Positions 21,617-30,675 of a DNA stretch of 64,000 nt are shown in pieces. How positions within the stretch are numbered: position 1 is the first letter of the stretch; each line of letters starts with the position of its first letter. The notes under the pieces were generated by a model. That model did no database searches, had not been told where the DNA came from, and saw only the letters and a program-made list of their open reading frames with translations. The stretch is from assembly GCF_900114415.1 (NCBI RefSeq), contig NZ_FOSZ01000001.1, positions 248,001 to 312,000 on the forward strand, in the 5' to 3' direction. Origin of the DNA: Shimia haliotis (GTDB lineage: Bacteria; Pseudomonadota; Alphaproteobacteria; Rhodobacterales; Rhodobacteraceae). The position numbers were made by a program, and so were the translations under genes.

Positions 21617-23068
21617 ATGTCTGAGACCAAGTTGAATTTGATTGCCGGTGAATGGGCGGCTGGTGAGTCTGAAATCGAGAACCGCAGCCCGTCTGATCTG
21701 ACTGATTTGATTGGCGTTTTCACGCAGGCAAGCACCGCGCAGTTGCAAGACACCTTGGCGCAGGCGCGCCGTGCTCAGGCGGAATGGGCAGCCTATGGCA
21801 TGGAACGCAAGCAGGCGGTGTTGATGGCGATCGGCACGGAAATGATGGCCCGCGCCGAAGAGCTTGGCAGATTGTTGAGCCGCGAAGAGGGCAAGCCGCT
21901 GGCGGAAGGCAAAGGCGAAGTTTATCGCGCTGGTCAGTTCTTTACCTACTATGCGGCGGAATGCCTGCGCCAGCTTGGCGAGAATGCAGACAGCGTGCGC
22001 CCCGGCATCGAAGTTGACGTGCGGCGCGAACCGGTCGGCGCAGTGGCGATCATTTCGCCGTGGAACTTCCCGACCGCCACCGCATCTTGGAAGATCGCGC
22101 CGGCTCTGTGTTATGGCAACGCCGTAGTGTGGAAGCCCGCAAATGTGACGCCTGCCTCTGCGGTGGCTCTGGCGGAGATCATCAACAAGCAGGACATTCC
22201 CAAGGGGTTGTTCTCTCTGGTGATGGGCGCCGGTGGGGCGATCGGGCAAGCGCTTGTTGAAAGCCCGATGGTGGATGCGATTTCCTTCACCGGCTCGGTG
22301 CCGGTGGGCAAGGGTATTGCCACGGCGGCCATTCAGAACCTGACCAAGGTTCAGATGGAGATGGGCTCCAAAAACGCGCTGGCGGTGATGGACGACGGCG
22401 ATCTTGATCTTGCGGTTGCTGTGGCACTTGGCGGCGCGTTTGGCGGCACAGGGCAGAAATGCACCGCGTCCTCGCGCCTGATTGTGCATTCGGCAGTACA
22501 TGACGCCTTTGTCGAGAAATTCGTTGCAGGCATGCAGGCAATGAAGGTTGGCCACGCGCTGGAAGACGGCACGCAGATTGGCCCTGTGGTCAGCGCGCAG
22601 CAATTGCAGGAAAACCTCGATTATGCCGCGCTCGGTGTGTCGGAGGGGGCAGAACTGGCCGCAGGTGGTCAACGGCTCGAGATGCCGCACGACGGATTTT
22701 ATATGACTCCGGGCGTTTTCTTGAACACCACCAACGACATGCGCATCAACCGCGAAGAGATGTTCGCGCCGCTTGCCGCTGTGATCAAGGTCGACAGCTA
22801 TGACGAAGCGCTGGCCACGGTGAACGACACCAACTTTGGCCTGACCTCTGGCATCGTCACCCGCGATCTGGCGCGCGCCACGCATTTCCGGCGCAATGCG
22901 CGCACCGGTGTTGTGACCGTGAATCTGCCGACAGCTGGCACCGACTATCACGTGCCCTTCGGTGGACGCGGCGACAGTTCCTATGGCCCGCGCGAACAAG
23001 GCAAGGCGGCTGCGGAATTCTACACCACCGTCAAAACGGCCTACATCAGCGCGGGAGAGCCAACCTGA
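21617..23068 (+). CDS. NAD(P)-dependent aldehyde dehydrogenase (ketoglutarate-semialdehyde DH-like)
   Basis: 483 residues, complete aldehyde dehydrogenase. Motifs: AIISPWNFPTATASWKIAPA near residue 140, with the catalytic Asn, SFTGSVPVGKGIATAA (nucleotide loop) near 218, VQMEMGSKNALAV with the general-base Glu near 248, and FGGTGQKCTASSRLIV with the nucleophilic Cys near 281. The FFTYYAAECLRQLGE segment near 110 is typical of the alpha-ketoglutarate semialdehyde/2,5-dioxovalerate branch. ATG at 21617 is preferred over GTG at 21605 because TGAGGA precedes it. It is the first gene of an operon with M19, unknown and DUF3726 genes, and a BCCT transporter. It probably oxidises an aldehyde made from the imported compound. 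Confidence 0.92.
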   Translation: MSETKLNLIAGEWAAGESEIENRSPSDLTDLIGVFTQASTAQLQDTLAQARRAQAEWAAYGMERKQAVLMAIGTEMMARAEELGRLLSREEGKPLAEGKGEVYRAGQFFTYYAAECLRQLGENADSVRPGIEVDVRREPVGAVAIISPWNFPTATASWKIAPALCYGNAVVWKPANVTPASAVALAEIINKQDIPKGLFSLVMGAGGAIGQALVESPMVDAISFTGSVPVGKGIATAAIQNLTKVQMEMGSKNALAVMDDGDLDLAVAVALGGAFGGTGQKCTASSRLIVHSAVHDAFVEKFVAGMQAMKVGHALEDGTQIGPVVSAQQLQENLDYAALGVSEGAELAAGGQRLEMPHDGFYMTPGVFLNTTNDMRINREEMFAPLAAVIKVDSYDEALATVNDTNFGLTSGIVTRDLARATHFRRNARTGVVTVNLPTAGTDYHVPFGGRGDSSYGPREQGKAAAEFYTTVKTAYISAGEPT

Positions 23069-24045
23069 TGCGGATCGACGGGCTGCAATACGCGAACTGG
23101 TCGGAAAAGATTTTCCGGCAGATGCGCGAAGGGAACGTGGATGCGGTGCATGTGACCATCGCCTATCACGAGACCTTTCGCGAAACGGTGCTTAACTTTG
23201 AGCAATGGAACCGTTGGTTCGAGATGTATCCCGACCTGATCATGAAAGGCCAATGGGCCAGCGATATTGATGTGGCCCGCGAAACGGGCCGCACCGCGAT
23301 CTTCTTTGGCTTTCAGAACCCCAGTCCGATCGAAGACGACATCGGCCTTGTGGAAATCCTGCACACATTGGGTGCGCGCTTCATGCAGCTGACGTACAAC
23401 AACCAGTCGCTTCTGGCGACGGGGTGTTATGAGGCGGAGGACGCGGGCATCACCCGCATGGGTCGGCAGGTGATCAAGGAGATGAACCGCGTCGGTCTGG
23501 TGGTGGATATGAGCCATTCAGCGGATCGATCGACCATCGAGGCGGCAGAGATTTCCGAGCGTCCGATTGCCATCACACATGCCAATCCGCATGTCTGGCA
23601 GCCTGCACTGCGCAACAAGAAAGACGACGTGATCCGTGCGGTGACGGAAAACGGCGGTATGCTAGGGTTTTCGCTCTACCCCCATCATCTAAAAGGCAAA
23701 TCTGACTGCTCTCTGACCGATTTTTGCCAGATGATCGCCGACACGGCGGATCGTTTTGGCGTGGCGCATCTGGGGATCGGGACCGACTTGTGTCAGGACC
23801 AGCCCGACAGCATTGTCGAATGGATGCGCACCGGCCGCTGGAGCAAGGAAATCGACTTTGGCGAAGGCTCCGCCGCCGCCCCCGGATTTCCGCCGATGCC
23901 GCCGTGGTTTCAGGACAATCGCCATTTCGGCAATATCGAGCAGGGCTTGCGTGAGGTCGGCATGAACGACGACGAGGTGGCGGCCATTATGGGCGGCAAC
24001 TGGTATCGGTTCTTCTCTGAAAACTTCGGACCCTCCGCGCCATGA
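23068..24045 (+). CDS. M19 (membrane dipeptidase) family protein lacking the usual site-1 metal ligands
   Basis: 325 residues with an M19 renal-dipeptidase fold, no signal peptide, so probably cytosolic. Retained elements are VVDMSHSADRSTIEAAE near residues 147-163, AITHANPHVWQPALRNKKDD near 175-195 and HLGIGTDLCQDQ near 235-247, corresponding to the two later His, the Arg and the Asp of the family. The N-terminal H-x-D pair is absent (the sequence is RIDGLQYANWS), and the bridging-Glu segment reads IFFGFQNPSPIED without the E-G-G-H pattern. It may therefore bind one metal and act on a non-dipeptide. The start overlaps the dehydrogenase stop (TGATG). Compare the canonical M19 at 48569-49741. 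Confidence 0.85.
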   Translation: MRIDGLQYANWSEKIFRQMREGNVDAVHVTIAYHETFRETVLNFEQWNRWFEMYPDLIMKGQWASDIDVARETGRTAIFFGFQNPSPIEDDIGLVEILHTLGARFMQLTYNNQSLLATGCYEAEDAGITRMGRQVIKEMNRVGLVVDMSHSADRSTIEAAEISERPIAITHANPHVWQPALRNKKDDVIRAVTENGGMLGFSLYPHHLKGKSDCSLTDFCQMIADTADRFGVAHLGIGTDLCQDQPDSIVEWMRTGRWSKEIDFGEGSAAAPGFPPMPPWFQDNRHFGNIEQGLREVGMNDDEVAAIMGGNWYRFFSENFGPSAP

Positions 24046-25721
24046 CGGAGCCGCGCCAAATCGCCTTGCGCCCGCCGGAAACCGTGATGCGACTGTCGCG
24101 GTTGGGGTCTTTGCATCAGTGCCGCCTAAGTTTCATGCGCATCTTGCTGCGTCGGCTGGCGGGTGAGGCGTGGCGGTTTGAGCGGTCGGTGTTTGACATC
24201 GACGACAAGGGTGTCGGGCACGCGGTCTATACCGCGCACGGACCGGAGCGTAGTTATTCTCTGGTTGCCTTTGCCCATGACTTGCCCGCCGAACTGCGGT
24301 CAGATCGGGTGATTGCCGAGGCATGGGACGCGACGTTTGCGATGTTTGACGGGGTGCCAGACGCCGCTGATATCGAGCGGTTGTCGCAAAACGTGCCGCT
24401 GCAAGAGGCGGGGCGGGTGAGCGAAAAAGAACTGTCCTTGTCGCGCGCAAACCGGTCTGTGCGGCTTTGGGCCCATGTAACAGAGGCTTTGGCCGAAGGG
24501 CGGCAGCCTGATCGCGGTACGATGGATGACGTCGGATATCTGATGCGCACCACGGCGGTCTACGGTTCTGGCAAATTCGGGGCAGCCGATCGCGACAAGG
24601 TTGCGCAACGTCCAGAAGTGCATGCACCGTTTCAGGTCGAGATGATGTCAGTCTATTTGACCCGTTGGTTTGTGCGCGATTTGGTCGAGCATATGGCGCG
24701 ATGCAAAGGCGGAGCCAAGGCGGTGGCGCTGGCACCGGACATCGCGCGCGGCCTTGGTATTGGCAATTCAACCGGTCTTGGCATGGCGCCGTTCCTGATC
24801 AACCATCCAGTGTTGGTCAACAATTGGATCACCGTGCGCGAAGAGGCCATCCGGCGCGTGCGCGCCATTTCAAACGCCACGCCGGAGGAGGTTTTAACCT
24901 TCAAAGACCGGCTGGCGCGCAGCGAGATTTCAGTGGCGCGCTGGCAATCCGCCCACGAGATTCAAAAGGCCAAACTGGCGGCTTTGCGGGCTGATCTGGA
25001 TGACCTTAGCACCCATCTGGCGACGTTTGATTTTGACGTGACGCATCCGTGGGATGAACTGGCAGTTTGGGCGGAAGGTGGTTTGAGCGAAGAGGGGCAG
25101 GAGATGCTGCTCTCTTTGATACTGGAGCCCTACGGCGCCTTGGTGGATGGTCTGGCGTCATGTATGGCGGATGACAGCGGGCGCGAGGCCATTGACGGGG
25201 CGATGCCGGTGGCCGAAGTGTGCGCGCTTCTGGAACGTCAGTTTGCGTGGGCGCGGTCACTGGACTGGTCCGACAAAAAAACATGCGCTCGCGCTTGGTA
25301 CGTGTCCGAGGAAAAGCTTGAACCGCGACTTGGGGAGCGGTTTGAAGAGCCGGTAGAAGACTATGAACAGCCATTGGCACCCGCGCGGGATGCGGTGGCC
25401 GCTCTGAGTGATCTGGAGGGTTGGGCCGACGAGGCCGCCGTGGCGGAGGTCTTGCTGAAGCATCCTGAGCATCGGCACACAGTGCGCCGCGCCCAGATCA
25501 GCGCCCGCGCACCTTACGGCGAAATTCGCGACAATACGATTTCAGACCAAGTGATGCCCATTGATATGCTCAGAGCCAAGCTCTCGTTCTTTGGGGCCAC
25601 ACATTTTGACCCGCGTTCGGACCGTTGGGTGCGCATTTGCATGTTTGCCGGCGCGCCGTATCCCACCGAGTTGTCTGCGGAAAATGTTGATGATTGGGTT
25701 TATCCGGGGGCGCCTGAGTGA
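24042..25721 (+). CDS. Protein of unknown function in the M19/DUF3726 operon
   Basis: 559 residues, not recognised. It has no signal peptide or transmembrane segment and is rich in acidic and helical stretches. A likely coiled-coil lies around residues 285-330 (LARSEISVARWQSAHEIQKA). Near the N-terminus LRPPETVMRLSRLGSLHQCR and later SFMRILLRRLAGEAWRFERS are striking and could be a conserved core. The start overlaps the M19 stop and its end overlaps the DUF3726 start, so it is firmly part of the operon. A partner or accessory role for the unusual M19 protein is the simplest guess from the gene order, but no enzymatic motif is visible. Confidence 0.8.
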   Translation: MTEPRQIALRPPETVMRLSRLGSLHQCRLSFMRILLRRLAGEAWRFERSVFDIDDKGVGHAVYTAHGPERSYSLVAFAHDLPAELRSDRVIAEAWDATFAMFDGVPDAADIERLSQNVPLQEAGRVSEKELSLSRANRSVRLWAHVTEALAEGRQPDRGTMDDVGYLMRTTAVYGSGKFGAADRDKVAQRPEVHAPFQVEMMSVYLTRWFVRDLVEHMARCKGGAKAVALAPDIARGLGIGNSTGLGMAPFLINHPVLVNNWITVREEAIRRVRAISNATPEEVLTFKDRLARSEISVARWQSAHEIQKAKLAALRADLDDLSTHLATFDFDVTHPWDELAVWAEGGLSEEGQEMLLSLILEPYGALVDGLASCMADDSGREAIDGAMPVAEVCALLERQFAWARSLDWSDKKTCARAWYVSEEKLEPRLGERFEEPVEDYEQPLAPARDAVAALSDLEGWADEAAVAEVLLKHPEHRHTVRRAQISARAPYGEIRDNTISDQVMPIDMLRAKLSFFGATHFDPRSDRWVRICMFAGAPYPTELSAENVDDWVYPGAPE

Positions 25722-26344
25722 CGGTATCGTTCAACGAAGTTGAGGCCATGGCCAAAAAGGCGGCACGCGGGGCGGGTTATGCTTGGGGCATGGCTGAGGA
25801 GGCCGGTTGGGCGACCCGCTGGCTGTGCGCGCGGGATTTGGATGGGTGTGCGGCTTTGGCAATGGCATTGCAGGAAATCAACGGCACCAAAATTCGGCCG
25901 ATCTCCTTTGAAAACGGCGAATTGCGCGTCGCTGAAGGGGCTGCCTGTCCCGTACATGCGGGGGCAGCCCTGAGTGATTTTGCGGCGGATCTTCGGCAGG
26001 GGCCGGTGCGCCTGTCTCATGTGGCTGTGCCTATGCTTTTGCTGCCGTTTGCCGCAAATGTCGCGCGCCGGATAGGCGAGCCTGTGACGGTGCGTGGCAA
26101 CGCCTTTGAGGCCGTGGTTCAGGCGGACGCTGCCAGCGTGACCGGCGACATCGCCGTGGTCAGTGATAGTGTTGTTGTGACAAGCGGGGGCACTTTGGGC
26201 GATGCGGCCTCAGGCGCCGCTCGGGCCACGCCAACAAAGGCAGACTGGGCCACCTTGGGGGAGTTTGCACACCGCACCTATGCGCCGGCGACCGAGGCCT
26301 CGCGCCTTAAGGGCGCAGGGGCAGGGACCAATGACAATGATTGA
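25718..26344 (+). CDS. DUF3726-type protein
   Basis: 208 residues. The N-terminus VSFNEVEAMAKKAARGAGYA and WGMAEEAGWATRWLCARDLDG match, from memory, the DUF3726 family found in proteobacterial catabolic clusters; no activity is known for the family. The rest is small-residue rich, with a beta-rich tail (AVVSDSVVVTSGGTLG) and a low-complexity C-terminus. GTG start at 25718 overlaps the stop of the preceding gene. The transporter gene follows after 157 bases, so it may share the transcript or have its own promoter. Its consistent neighbourhood with M19-like and BCCT genes would be worth testing. Confidence 0.78.
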   Translation: MTVSFNEVEAMAKKAARGAGYAWGMAEEAGWATRWLCARDLDGCAALAMALQEINGTKIRPISFENGELRVAEGAACPVHAGAALSDFAADLRQGPVRLSHVAVPMLLLPFAANVARRIGEPVTVRGNAFEAVVQADAASVTGDIAVVSDSVVVTSGGTLGDAASGAARATPTKADWATLGEFAHRTYAPATEASRLKGAGAGTNDND

Positions 26345-26501
26345 GAAACGCAGCGCCGCCAAAACAGGTCTGGCGTCTGAGACATAAAGAGAGGGTTGCG
26401 TGAAAACGCGCGACCCAAGGGGAAAACGAAACAATAACCGGCTGAGCGACGCGGGAAGGACGTCATAGGGGCCGACACATTGGCATACTGGGAGGAATCG
26501 C

Positions 26502-28322
26502 ATGTCAATTAAACCACCATTCACGGAAGTCGAGGTCAGCACCGCTGACACGGGTTTCTATAAAGGACACAGCGTCGAAATCGCGCTGTTTTCCAAAGCT
26601 ATTCTGGTTGGCCTGGTCATCTGGGCTCTGGTTTGGCCCGCAAATGCCAACGGCGTTTTGGGCAGCCTGAACTGGACACTGCTTGAGAGCTTCAACAGCT
26701 TTTACATCGTCATTGTGGGCTTCTTCGCCTTCTTCCTTGTCGCGCTGGCGCTGATACCGCAGACCGGCAGCCGGATCATGGGGCGACCGGGAGAAGGCAC
26801 GGAGTTTTCAAACTTTTCGTGGTTTTCCATGATGTTCGGCGCCGGTCTTGGCGTGGGCCTGATGGTGTTCGCCACCGCGGAGCCTTTGGGTTTGTGGGGA
26901 TCAAACCCTGTGGTTGTAGCGGGTGACGTTACCGGCAACACCGAAGAGGCGTTGCAGTCAGCGTATCGGTATACCTTTGCTCACTATGGTTTTCATGCTT
27001 GGGCGATCTATGTGGTGACGGGTTTGTCGCTGGCTTACTACGCCTATACCCGTGGCATGCCTCTGACCATCCGCTCGGCGTTGACGCCGCTGTTTGGCAA
27101 GCTGATGAACGGCGTTTTGGGCCACGTGGTTGACGTGCTCGGCGTTGTTGCCACCATCCTTGGTGTCTCGGTCACGATTGGCTTTGGTGTGTCCCAGTTC
27201 ATCGACGGTCTTTATGCCATCACCGGCATGGAGTGGATGATGGACATGACCGGTGATGCTCCGGCTCCGGGAACTGTGGGGCTGATTGTGGGTCTTGTGA
27301 TCATCATGGGCCTGTCGATCCTGTCGGCGGTGTCTGGCGTTGGTCGCGGGGTGAAATATCTCTCCAACCTCAATCTTGTGCTGTCGTTGATCCTTTTGTT
27401 CACCTTTGTGTTCTTTGGCTCGTTCTTGTTTGCCATGACCACCTATGCCACCGCTTTGGTTGACTACATCCTGCATTTTGTCTCGCTGAGCTTTGGCGCG
27501 TTTGGCCCGCAATCCGCGGCTGAGTTTGCTGCGGCTTTGCCAGCAGAAGCCGCACCCTATGCGGATGCGTTGCGCGGCGGGGCGACCAACGCTTGGGGAT
27601 CGTTTGACGGGTTCCGTACGGGGCTTGAAGGCGATGCCGCAGCGTTGTCTGACACGGTTTTGCAGGCGGCTTATGCCGCAGGTGAACCTGGTCGTCAGTT
27701 TGGCTGGCAAGCCGGTTGGACCACGTTCTATTGGGCTTGGTGGATTGCATTCTCACCCTTTGTTGGTCTGTTCCTTGCACGCATTTCACGCGGGCGTACC
27801 GTGCGCGAATTTATCTTCGGCTGCATGATTGCTCCGGCGTTGGTGTGTTTTGCATGGATGACCATTTTGGGTGGCACAGCAATTGACCTTGAACTGACCG
27901 GCGATGCGGAGGGGGCCATCATCGGTGCGTCCAACACCGCCAAGCTCTTTGTCACTCTGGGCCAGATGATGTCGGGCGGGCTATTGTCTGCGCTGACAAT
28001 CATGTGCGTTGTGCTGATTATGACCTTCCTCGTGACCTCCGCAGACTCTGGTATTCTGGTGATGAACACCATCATGTCCGGCGGCGATCAGGAGGTTGGC
28101 AATAAGCACAAGATTGTCTGGGGTCTGATTTTGACCGCAGTGATCGGAACGCTGTTGATTGCTGGCAAGACCGGCGGCGGGGCAGACCCGATGGAATCGC
28201 TAAGAAGTGCGATGATCATTGGCGCCTTGCCGTTCACAATGGTGATGGGGCTGATGTGTATCTCGCTTGCCAAGGCGCTGTTCCGTGATGGGCTGCGCGA
28301 CAAGGCGAATGGCGCTGACTAA
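26502..28322 (+). CDS. BCCT-family transporter (betaine/choline/carnitine type)
   Basis: 606 residues with about twelve transmembrane helices, starting near residue 28 (ILVGLVIWALVWPANANGVL). The BCCT signature region is clear: GWTTFYWAWWIAFSPFVGLF near residues 405-425, preceded by an earlier FSMMFGAGLGVGLMVFATAE near 108-128. Members use proton or sodium gradients to import compounds with quaternary or similar zwitterionic groups such as betaine, choline, carnitine, DMSP or ectoine. The specificity-determining glycine stretch in the first motif is of the betaine type, but the substrate cannot be decided from sequence. GGAGG precedes the ATG. It closes the LysR-ALDH-M19-DUF3726 cluster and ends at a strong terminator. 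Confidence 0.92.
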   Translation: MSIKPPFTEVEVSTADTGFYKGHSVEIALFSKAILVGLVIWALVWPANANGVLGSLNWTLLESFNSFYIVIVGFFAFFLVALALIPQTGSRIMGRPGEGTEFSNFSWFSMMFGAGLGVGLMVFATAEPLGLWGSNPVVVAGDVTGNTEEALQSAYRYTFAHYGFHAWAIYVVTGLSLAYYAYTRGMPLTIRSALTPLFGKLMNGVLGHVVDVLGVVATILGVSVTIGFGVSQFIDGLYAITGMEWMMDMTGDAPAPGTVGLIVGLVIIMGLSILSAVSGVGRGVKYLSNLNLVLSLILLFTFVFFGSFLFAMTTYATALVDYILHFVSLSFGAFGPQSAAEFAAALPAEAAPYADALRGGATNAWGSFDGFRTGLEGDAAALSDTVLQAAYAAGEPGRQFGWQAGWTTFYWAWWIAFSPFVGLFLARISRGRTVREFIFGCMIAPALVCFAWMTILGGTAIDLELTGDAEGAIIGASNTAKLFVTLGQMMSGGLLSALTIMCVVLIMTFLVTSADSGILVMNTIMSGGDQEVGNKHKIVWGLILTAVIGTLLIAGKTGGGADPMESLRSAMIIGALPFTMVMGLMCISLAKALFRDGLRDKANGAD

Positions 28323-28340
28323 GCTCTGAGAACAAAAGAA

Positions 28341-28376
28341 AAAGGGCGGCGCCGATTTACGGCGCCGCCCTTTTTT
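28341..28376. terminator. Bidirectional terminator between the BCCT gene and tctA
   Basis: The 13-base arms AAAGGGCGGCGCC (28341-28353) and GGCGCCGCCCTTT (28361-28373) pair perfectly around GATTTAC and are followed by a T run to 28376. The A-rich left flank lets it serve the convergent tctA gene as well. Confidence 0.92.
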
Positions 28377-28396
28377 GTGGGGCTATTGGATGCGGA

Positions 28397-29914
28397 TCAA
28401 TCTCCGTCGGCAATGCCGGCTTGTCTGGCGCGGGCGCGCCGCGCACGATAGCTTGGCACGACCACCAACAGGATGGCCACAACCAGAAGACCAAGGGTCA
28501 TAGGCCGGTCCAGAATGAAGCCGATGCCGTCATAAAGCTGCATAGAGCGGGCAAAGTTGTCCTCCAGCATGCGGCCCAGAATAAACCCGATCAGCAACGG
28601 AGCGAGCGGGTAATCCGCAAACCGCAGGATCGTGGCGCAGACGCCCATTCCGACAAGAAGCAAAAGCTCTGTCGCGTTGTTCTGACCGATATAGCTGCCC
28701 ATCAACGTGAAGAACAAAATGAACGGGATCAGATAGTTGCGCGGGATCGAGAGCACTTTGGCGATATAGGGGATCAGCGGCAGGTTCAGAACCAAGAGCA
28801 CAAGGTTGCCCACATACATCGAAATGATCACAGCCCAGAAAATCTGTGGCTCATCAATCATCAGACGCGGCCCCGGTGTGACGTTGAGCGCAATCAGCGC
28901 GCCCAGCAGGATTGCCGTGGTGCCCGACCCCGGAATGCCCAGCGTCAACAGAGGCACAAAGGAGCCTGTGCAGGCCGCGTTGTTGGCAGATTCCGGCGCA
29001 GCGAGCCCCTTGATGGATCCCTTGCCAAACTCTTCTTGCTCTTCCTTGCTGGCGATGTTGCGTTCAACTGCATAGCCGAGGAAGGATGCGATTGTCGCCC
29101 CAGCTCCGGGCAAAACACCGATGAAGAACCCTTGCAACGACTGGCGGCCGATCACCGGCGCGATCTTGCGGCCCTCCTCGCGGGTGATGCGCAGGTTGTC
29201 GATTTTGCCGCCGTCGCCGCCCTGTACCGAGCGCGCGGGATTGAGCACGAGGAAAATCGCCTCGGGCAAGGCAAACATCGCCATCGCCAGAGTGATAAAG
29301 CTGAAACCTGATTGCAGGTCCATCAGCCCCATTGTGAAACGCGGCATGTTGAAAAGCGCGCCTTCGCCAACGGTGGCCATGAGCAGCCCCAAAAGCGTCA
29401 TCAGGATCGCCTTGGCCACATTGCCGGTTCCGGCAAATGCGGCGATGGCCGAGAGCCCGACGACCATCAGAGCGAAATATTCGGCGGAATGAAACAGCAG
29501 AGCCACAGTCGACAGCATCGGCGCAAAGATCATCAACAGGATGGCGCCAATGGTGCCGCCACCGAACGACGCAATCGCGGCGATGGTCAGGGCCTTGCCC
29601 GCCTGACCTTTGCGGGCCATCGGGTAGCCGTCAAAGCTGGTGGCGACGGTGCCCGCGACCCCCGGCGCATTGAGCAGGATGGACGAGGTAGAGCCGCCAA
29701 AGATGGCACCATAATAGACGCCCGCAAGTAGGATCAGTGCCGCAGACGGATCGCCGATTGTGATCGCCACAGGAATCATAATGGCAATGATGGACATCGG
29801 CCCCAAACCCGGCAGCATGCCGATGAATGTGCCAATCAGACAGCCTGCAATCACCATCAACAGGTTTTGCAGGGAAAACGCGGCGCTGAGGCCGATCAGA
29901 AGACCTTCGATCAT
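28397..29914 (-). CDS. tctA: Tripartite tricarboxylate transporter large membrane subunit TctA
   Basis: 505 residues, about twelve transmembrane segments. TctA is the solute channel of the binding-protein-dependent TTT transporters. Characteristic segments are GTFIGMLPGLGPMSIIAIMI near residues 28-48, GATIASFLGYAVERN near 268, and ESANNAACTGSFVPLLTLGI near 308, followed by PGSGTTAILLGALIALNV. The duplicated PG-L-G/PG-G-TTA pattern is typical. It is third in the minus-strand order tctC, tctB, tctA, with 12 bases between tctB and tctA. Substrates of the family include citrate, tartrate, glutarate and aromatic acids. The adjacent regulator pair is the TctDE type. Confidence 0.95.
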   Translation of the reverse strand: MIEGLLIGLSAAFSLQNLLMVIAGCLIGTFIGMLPGLGPMSIIAIMIPVAITIGDPSAALILLAGVYYGAIFGGSTSSILLNAPGVAGTVATSFDGYPMARKGQAGKALTIAAIASFGGGTIGAILLMIFAPMLSTVALLFHSAEYFALMVVGLSAIAAFAGTGNVAKAILMTLLGLLMATVGEGALFNMPRFTMGLMDLQSGFSFITLAMAMFALPEAIFLVLNPARSVQGGDGGKIDNLRITREEGRKIAPVIGRQSLQGFFIGVLPGAGATIASFLGYAVERNIASKEEQEEFGKGSIKGLAAPESANNAACTGSFVPLLTLGIPGSGTTAILLGALIALNVTPGPRLMIDEPQIFWAVIISMYVGNLVLLVLNLPLIPYIAKVLSIPRNYLIPFILFFTLMGSYIGQNNATELLLLVGMGVCATILRFADYPLAPLLIGFILGRMLEDNFARSMQLYDGIGFILDRPMTLGLLVVAILLVVVPSYRARRARARQAGIADGD

Positions 29915-29926
29915 TGTCTCAACTCC

Positions 29927-30409
29927 TTAGATAAAGAACGGCCACGGGCGCAGGAAAATCCCCAGCACCTGATCCACCAGATACCAGACCGCAAAGCTTG
30001 CGGCAGCGGCGACAGGCAAAAGGATGTGGAACTTGCGCTCCCCAAGAACAAACGCGCCCGCGCTCAGGAAGGCGAAGGTGGACAACAGAAACCCCGCTGG
30101 GCGCAACAGCAGCGCATAGGCCACCATCAGCCCAAGCAACAACAAAGCCTGCGTCAGATTGTATTGGCCAAGACGGCGATAATCGATGTCGCCGATGTTG
30201 TCGGGATCATCCGATTTTTCCAATCCCAGCAGGATCACCAAACAGGTGAGAACAGTCAGAACCGACAGGATCTTGGGAAAGGTGCTCGGCCAGATCGGGT
30301 TGCGTTGCATGAAGGGCGGCAAGAGCCCGTCCATGGTGAAAAAGGCGGCATAGCCATAGGCCAGGGCCACACAAAGAATGACAAAGGCTATCCAGCGATC
30401 AAGCGCCAT
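29927..30409 (-). CDS. tctB: Tripartite tricarboxylate transporter small membrane subunit TctB
   Basis: 160 residues with four hydrophobic segments (about residues 6-24, 47-63, 90-108 and 130-150), the normal layout for TctB, which partners TctA in the membrane. Poorly conserved in sequence, it is named mainly from its size, topology, and position between tctC and tctA. A longer frame runs upstream to 30664 through the palindromic repeats, but the ATG at 30409 (MALDRWIAFVILCVALAYGY) has GGAGAG in front and gives the family length. It is separated from tctC by 266 bases that contain two repeat copies. Confidence 0.9.
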   Translation of the reverse strand: MALDRWIAFVILCVALAYGYAAFFTMDGLLPPFMQRNPIWPSTFPKILSVLTVLTCLVILLGLEKSDDPDNIGDIDYRRLGQYNLTQALLLLGLMVAYALLLRPAGFLLSTFAFLSAGAFVLGERKFHILLPVAAAASFAVWYLVDQVLGIFLRPWPFFI

Positions 30410-30425
30410 TGGTCTCTCCAGATAT

Positions 30426-30494
30426 TGGGGGTGTCGGGGAGGGGGCTTTGCCCCCGTCGCAGCAGAGCTGCGCCTCCCCCAAGGTATTTCGGGC
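30426..30494 (-). repeat. Dispersed palindromic repeat, copy 2
   Basis: On the minus strand it reads GCCCGAAATACCTTGGGGGA, then GCGACGGGGGCAAAGCCCCC, the box-plus-hairpin plan of the family. Located in the tctC-tctB gap, where it could form a processing or attenuation structure that lowers tctB/tctA relative to the binding protein. Confidence 0.65.
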
Positions 30495-30610
30495 AATAGG
30501 AAAGGTTTTGTTAACCTTAAAGCCGCAATCTGAGTCTGCGGTACAGGCTGAGGAGCCGATGGCCGTGCAATGGGAAGGGGCCCTTCTCGGAGGAGGGCGC
30601 GGCGCGTCCT

Positions 30611-30662
30611 CTTCTTCCCATTGCGCAAAATACCTCGGGGAGTATGAGGGGCAGAGCCCCTC
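30611..30662 (+). repeat. Dispersed palindromic repeat, copy 3
   Basis: CTTCTTCCCATTGCGCAAAA, TACCTCGGGGAGTATG and the hairpin AGGGGCAGAGCCCCT. It closely matches the start of copy 5 at 58020 and lies immediately after the tctC stop, in the opposite orientation to copy 2. Read in the tctC direction, the GC-rich hairpin could terminate or protect the tctC message. Confidence 0.68.
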
Positions 30663-30675
30663 ACACCCGAAGGGT

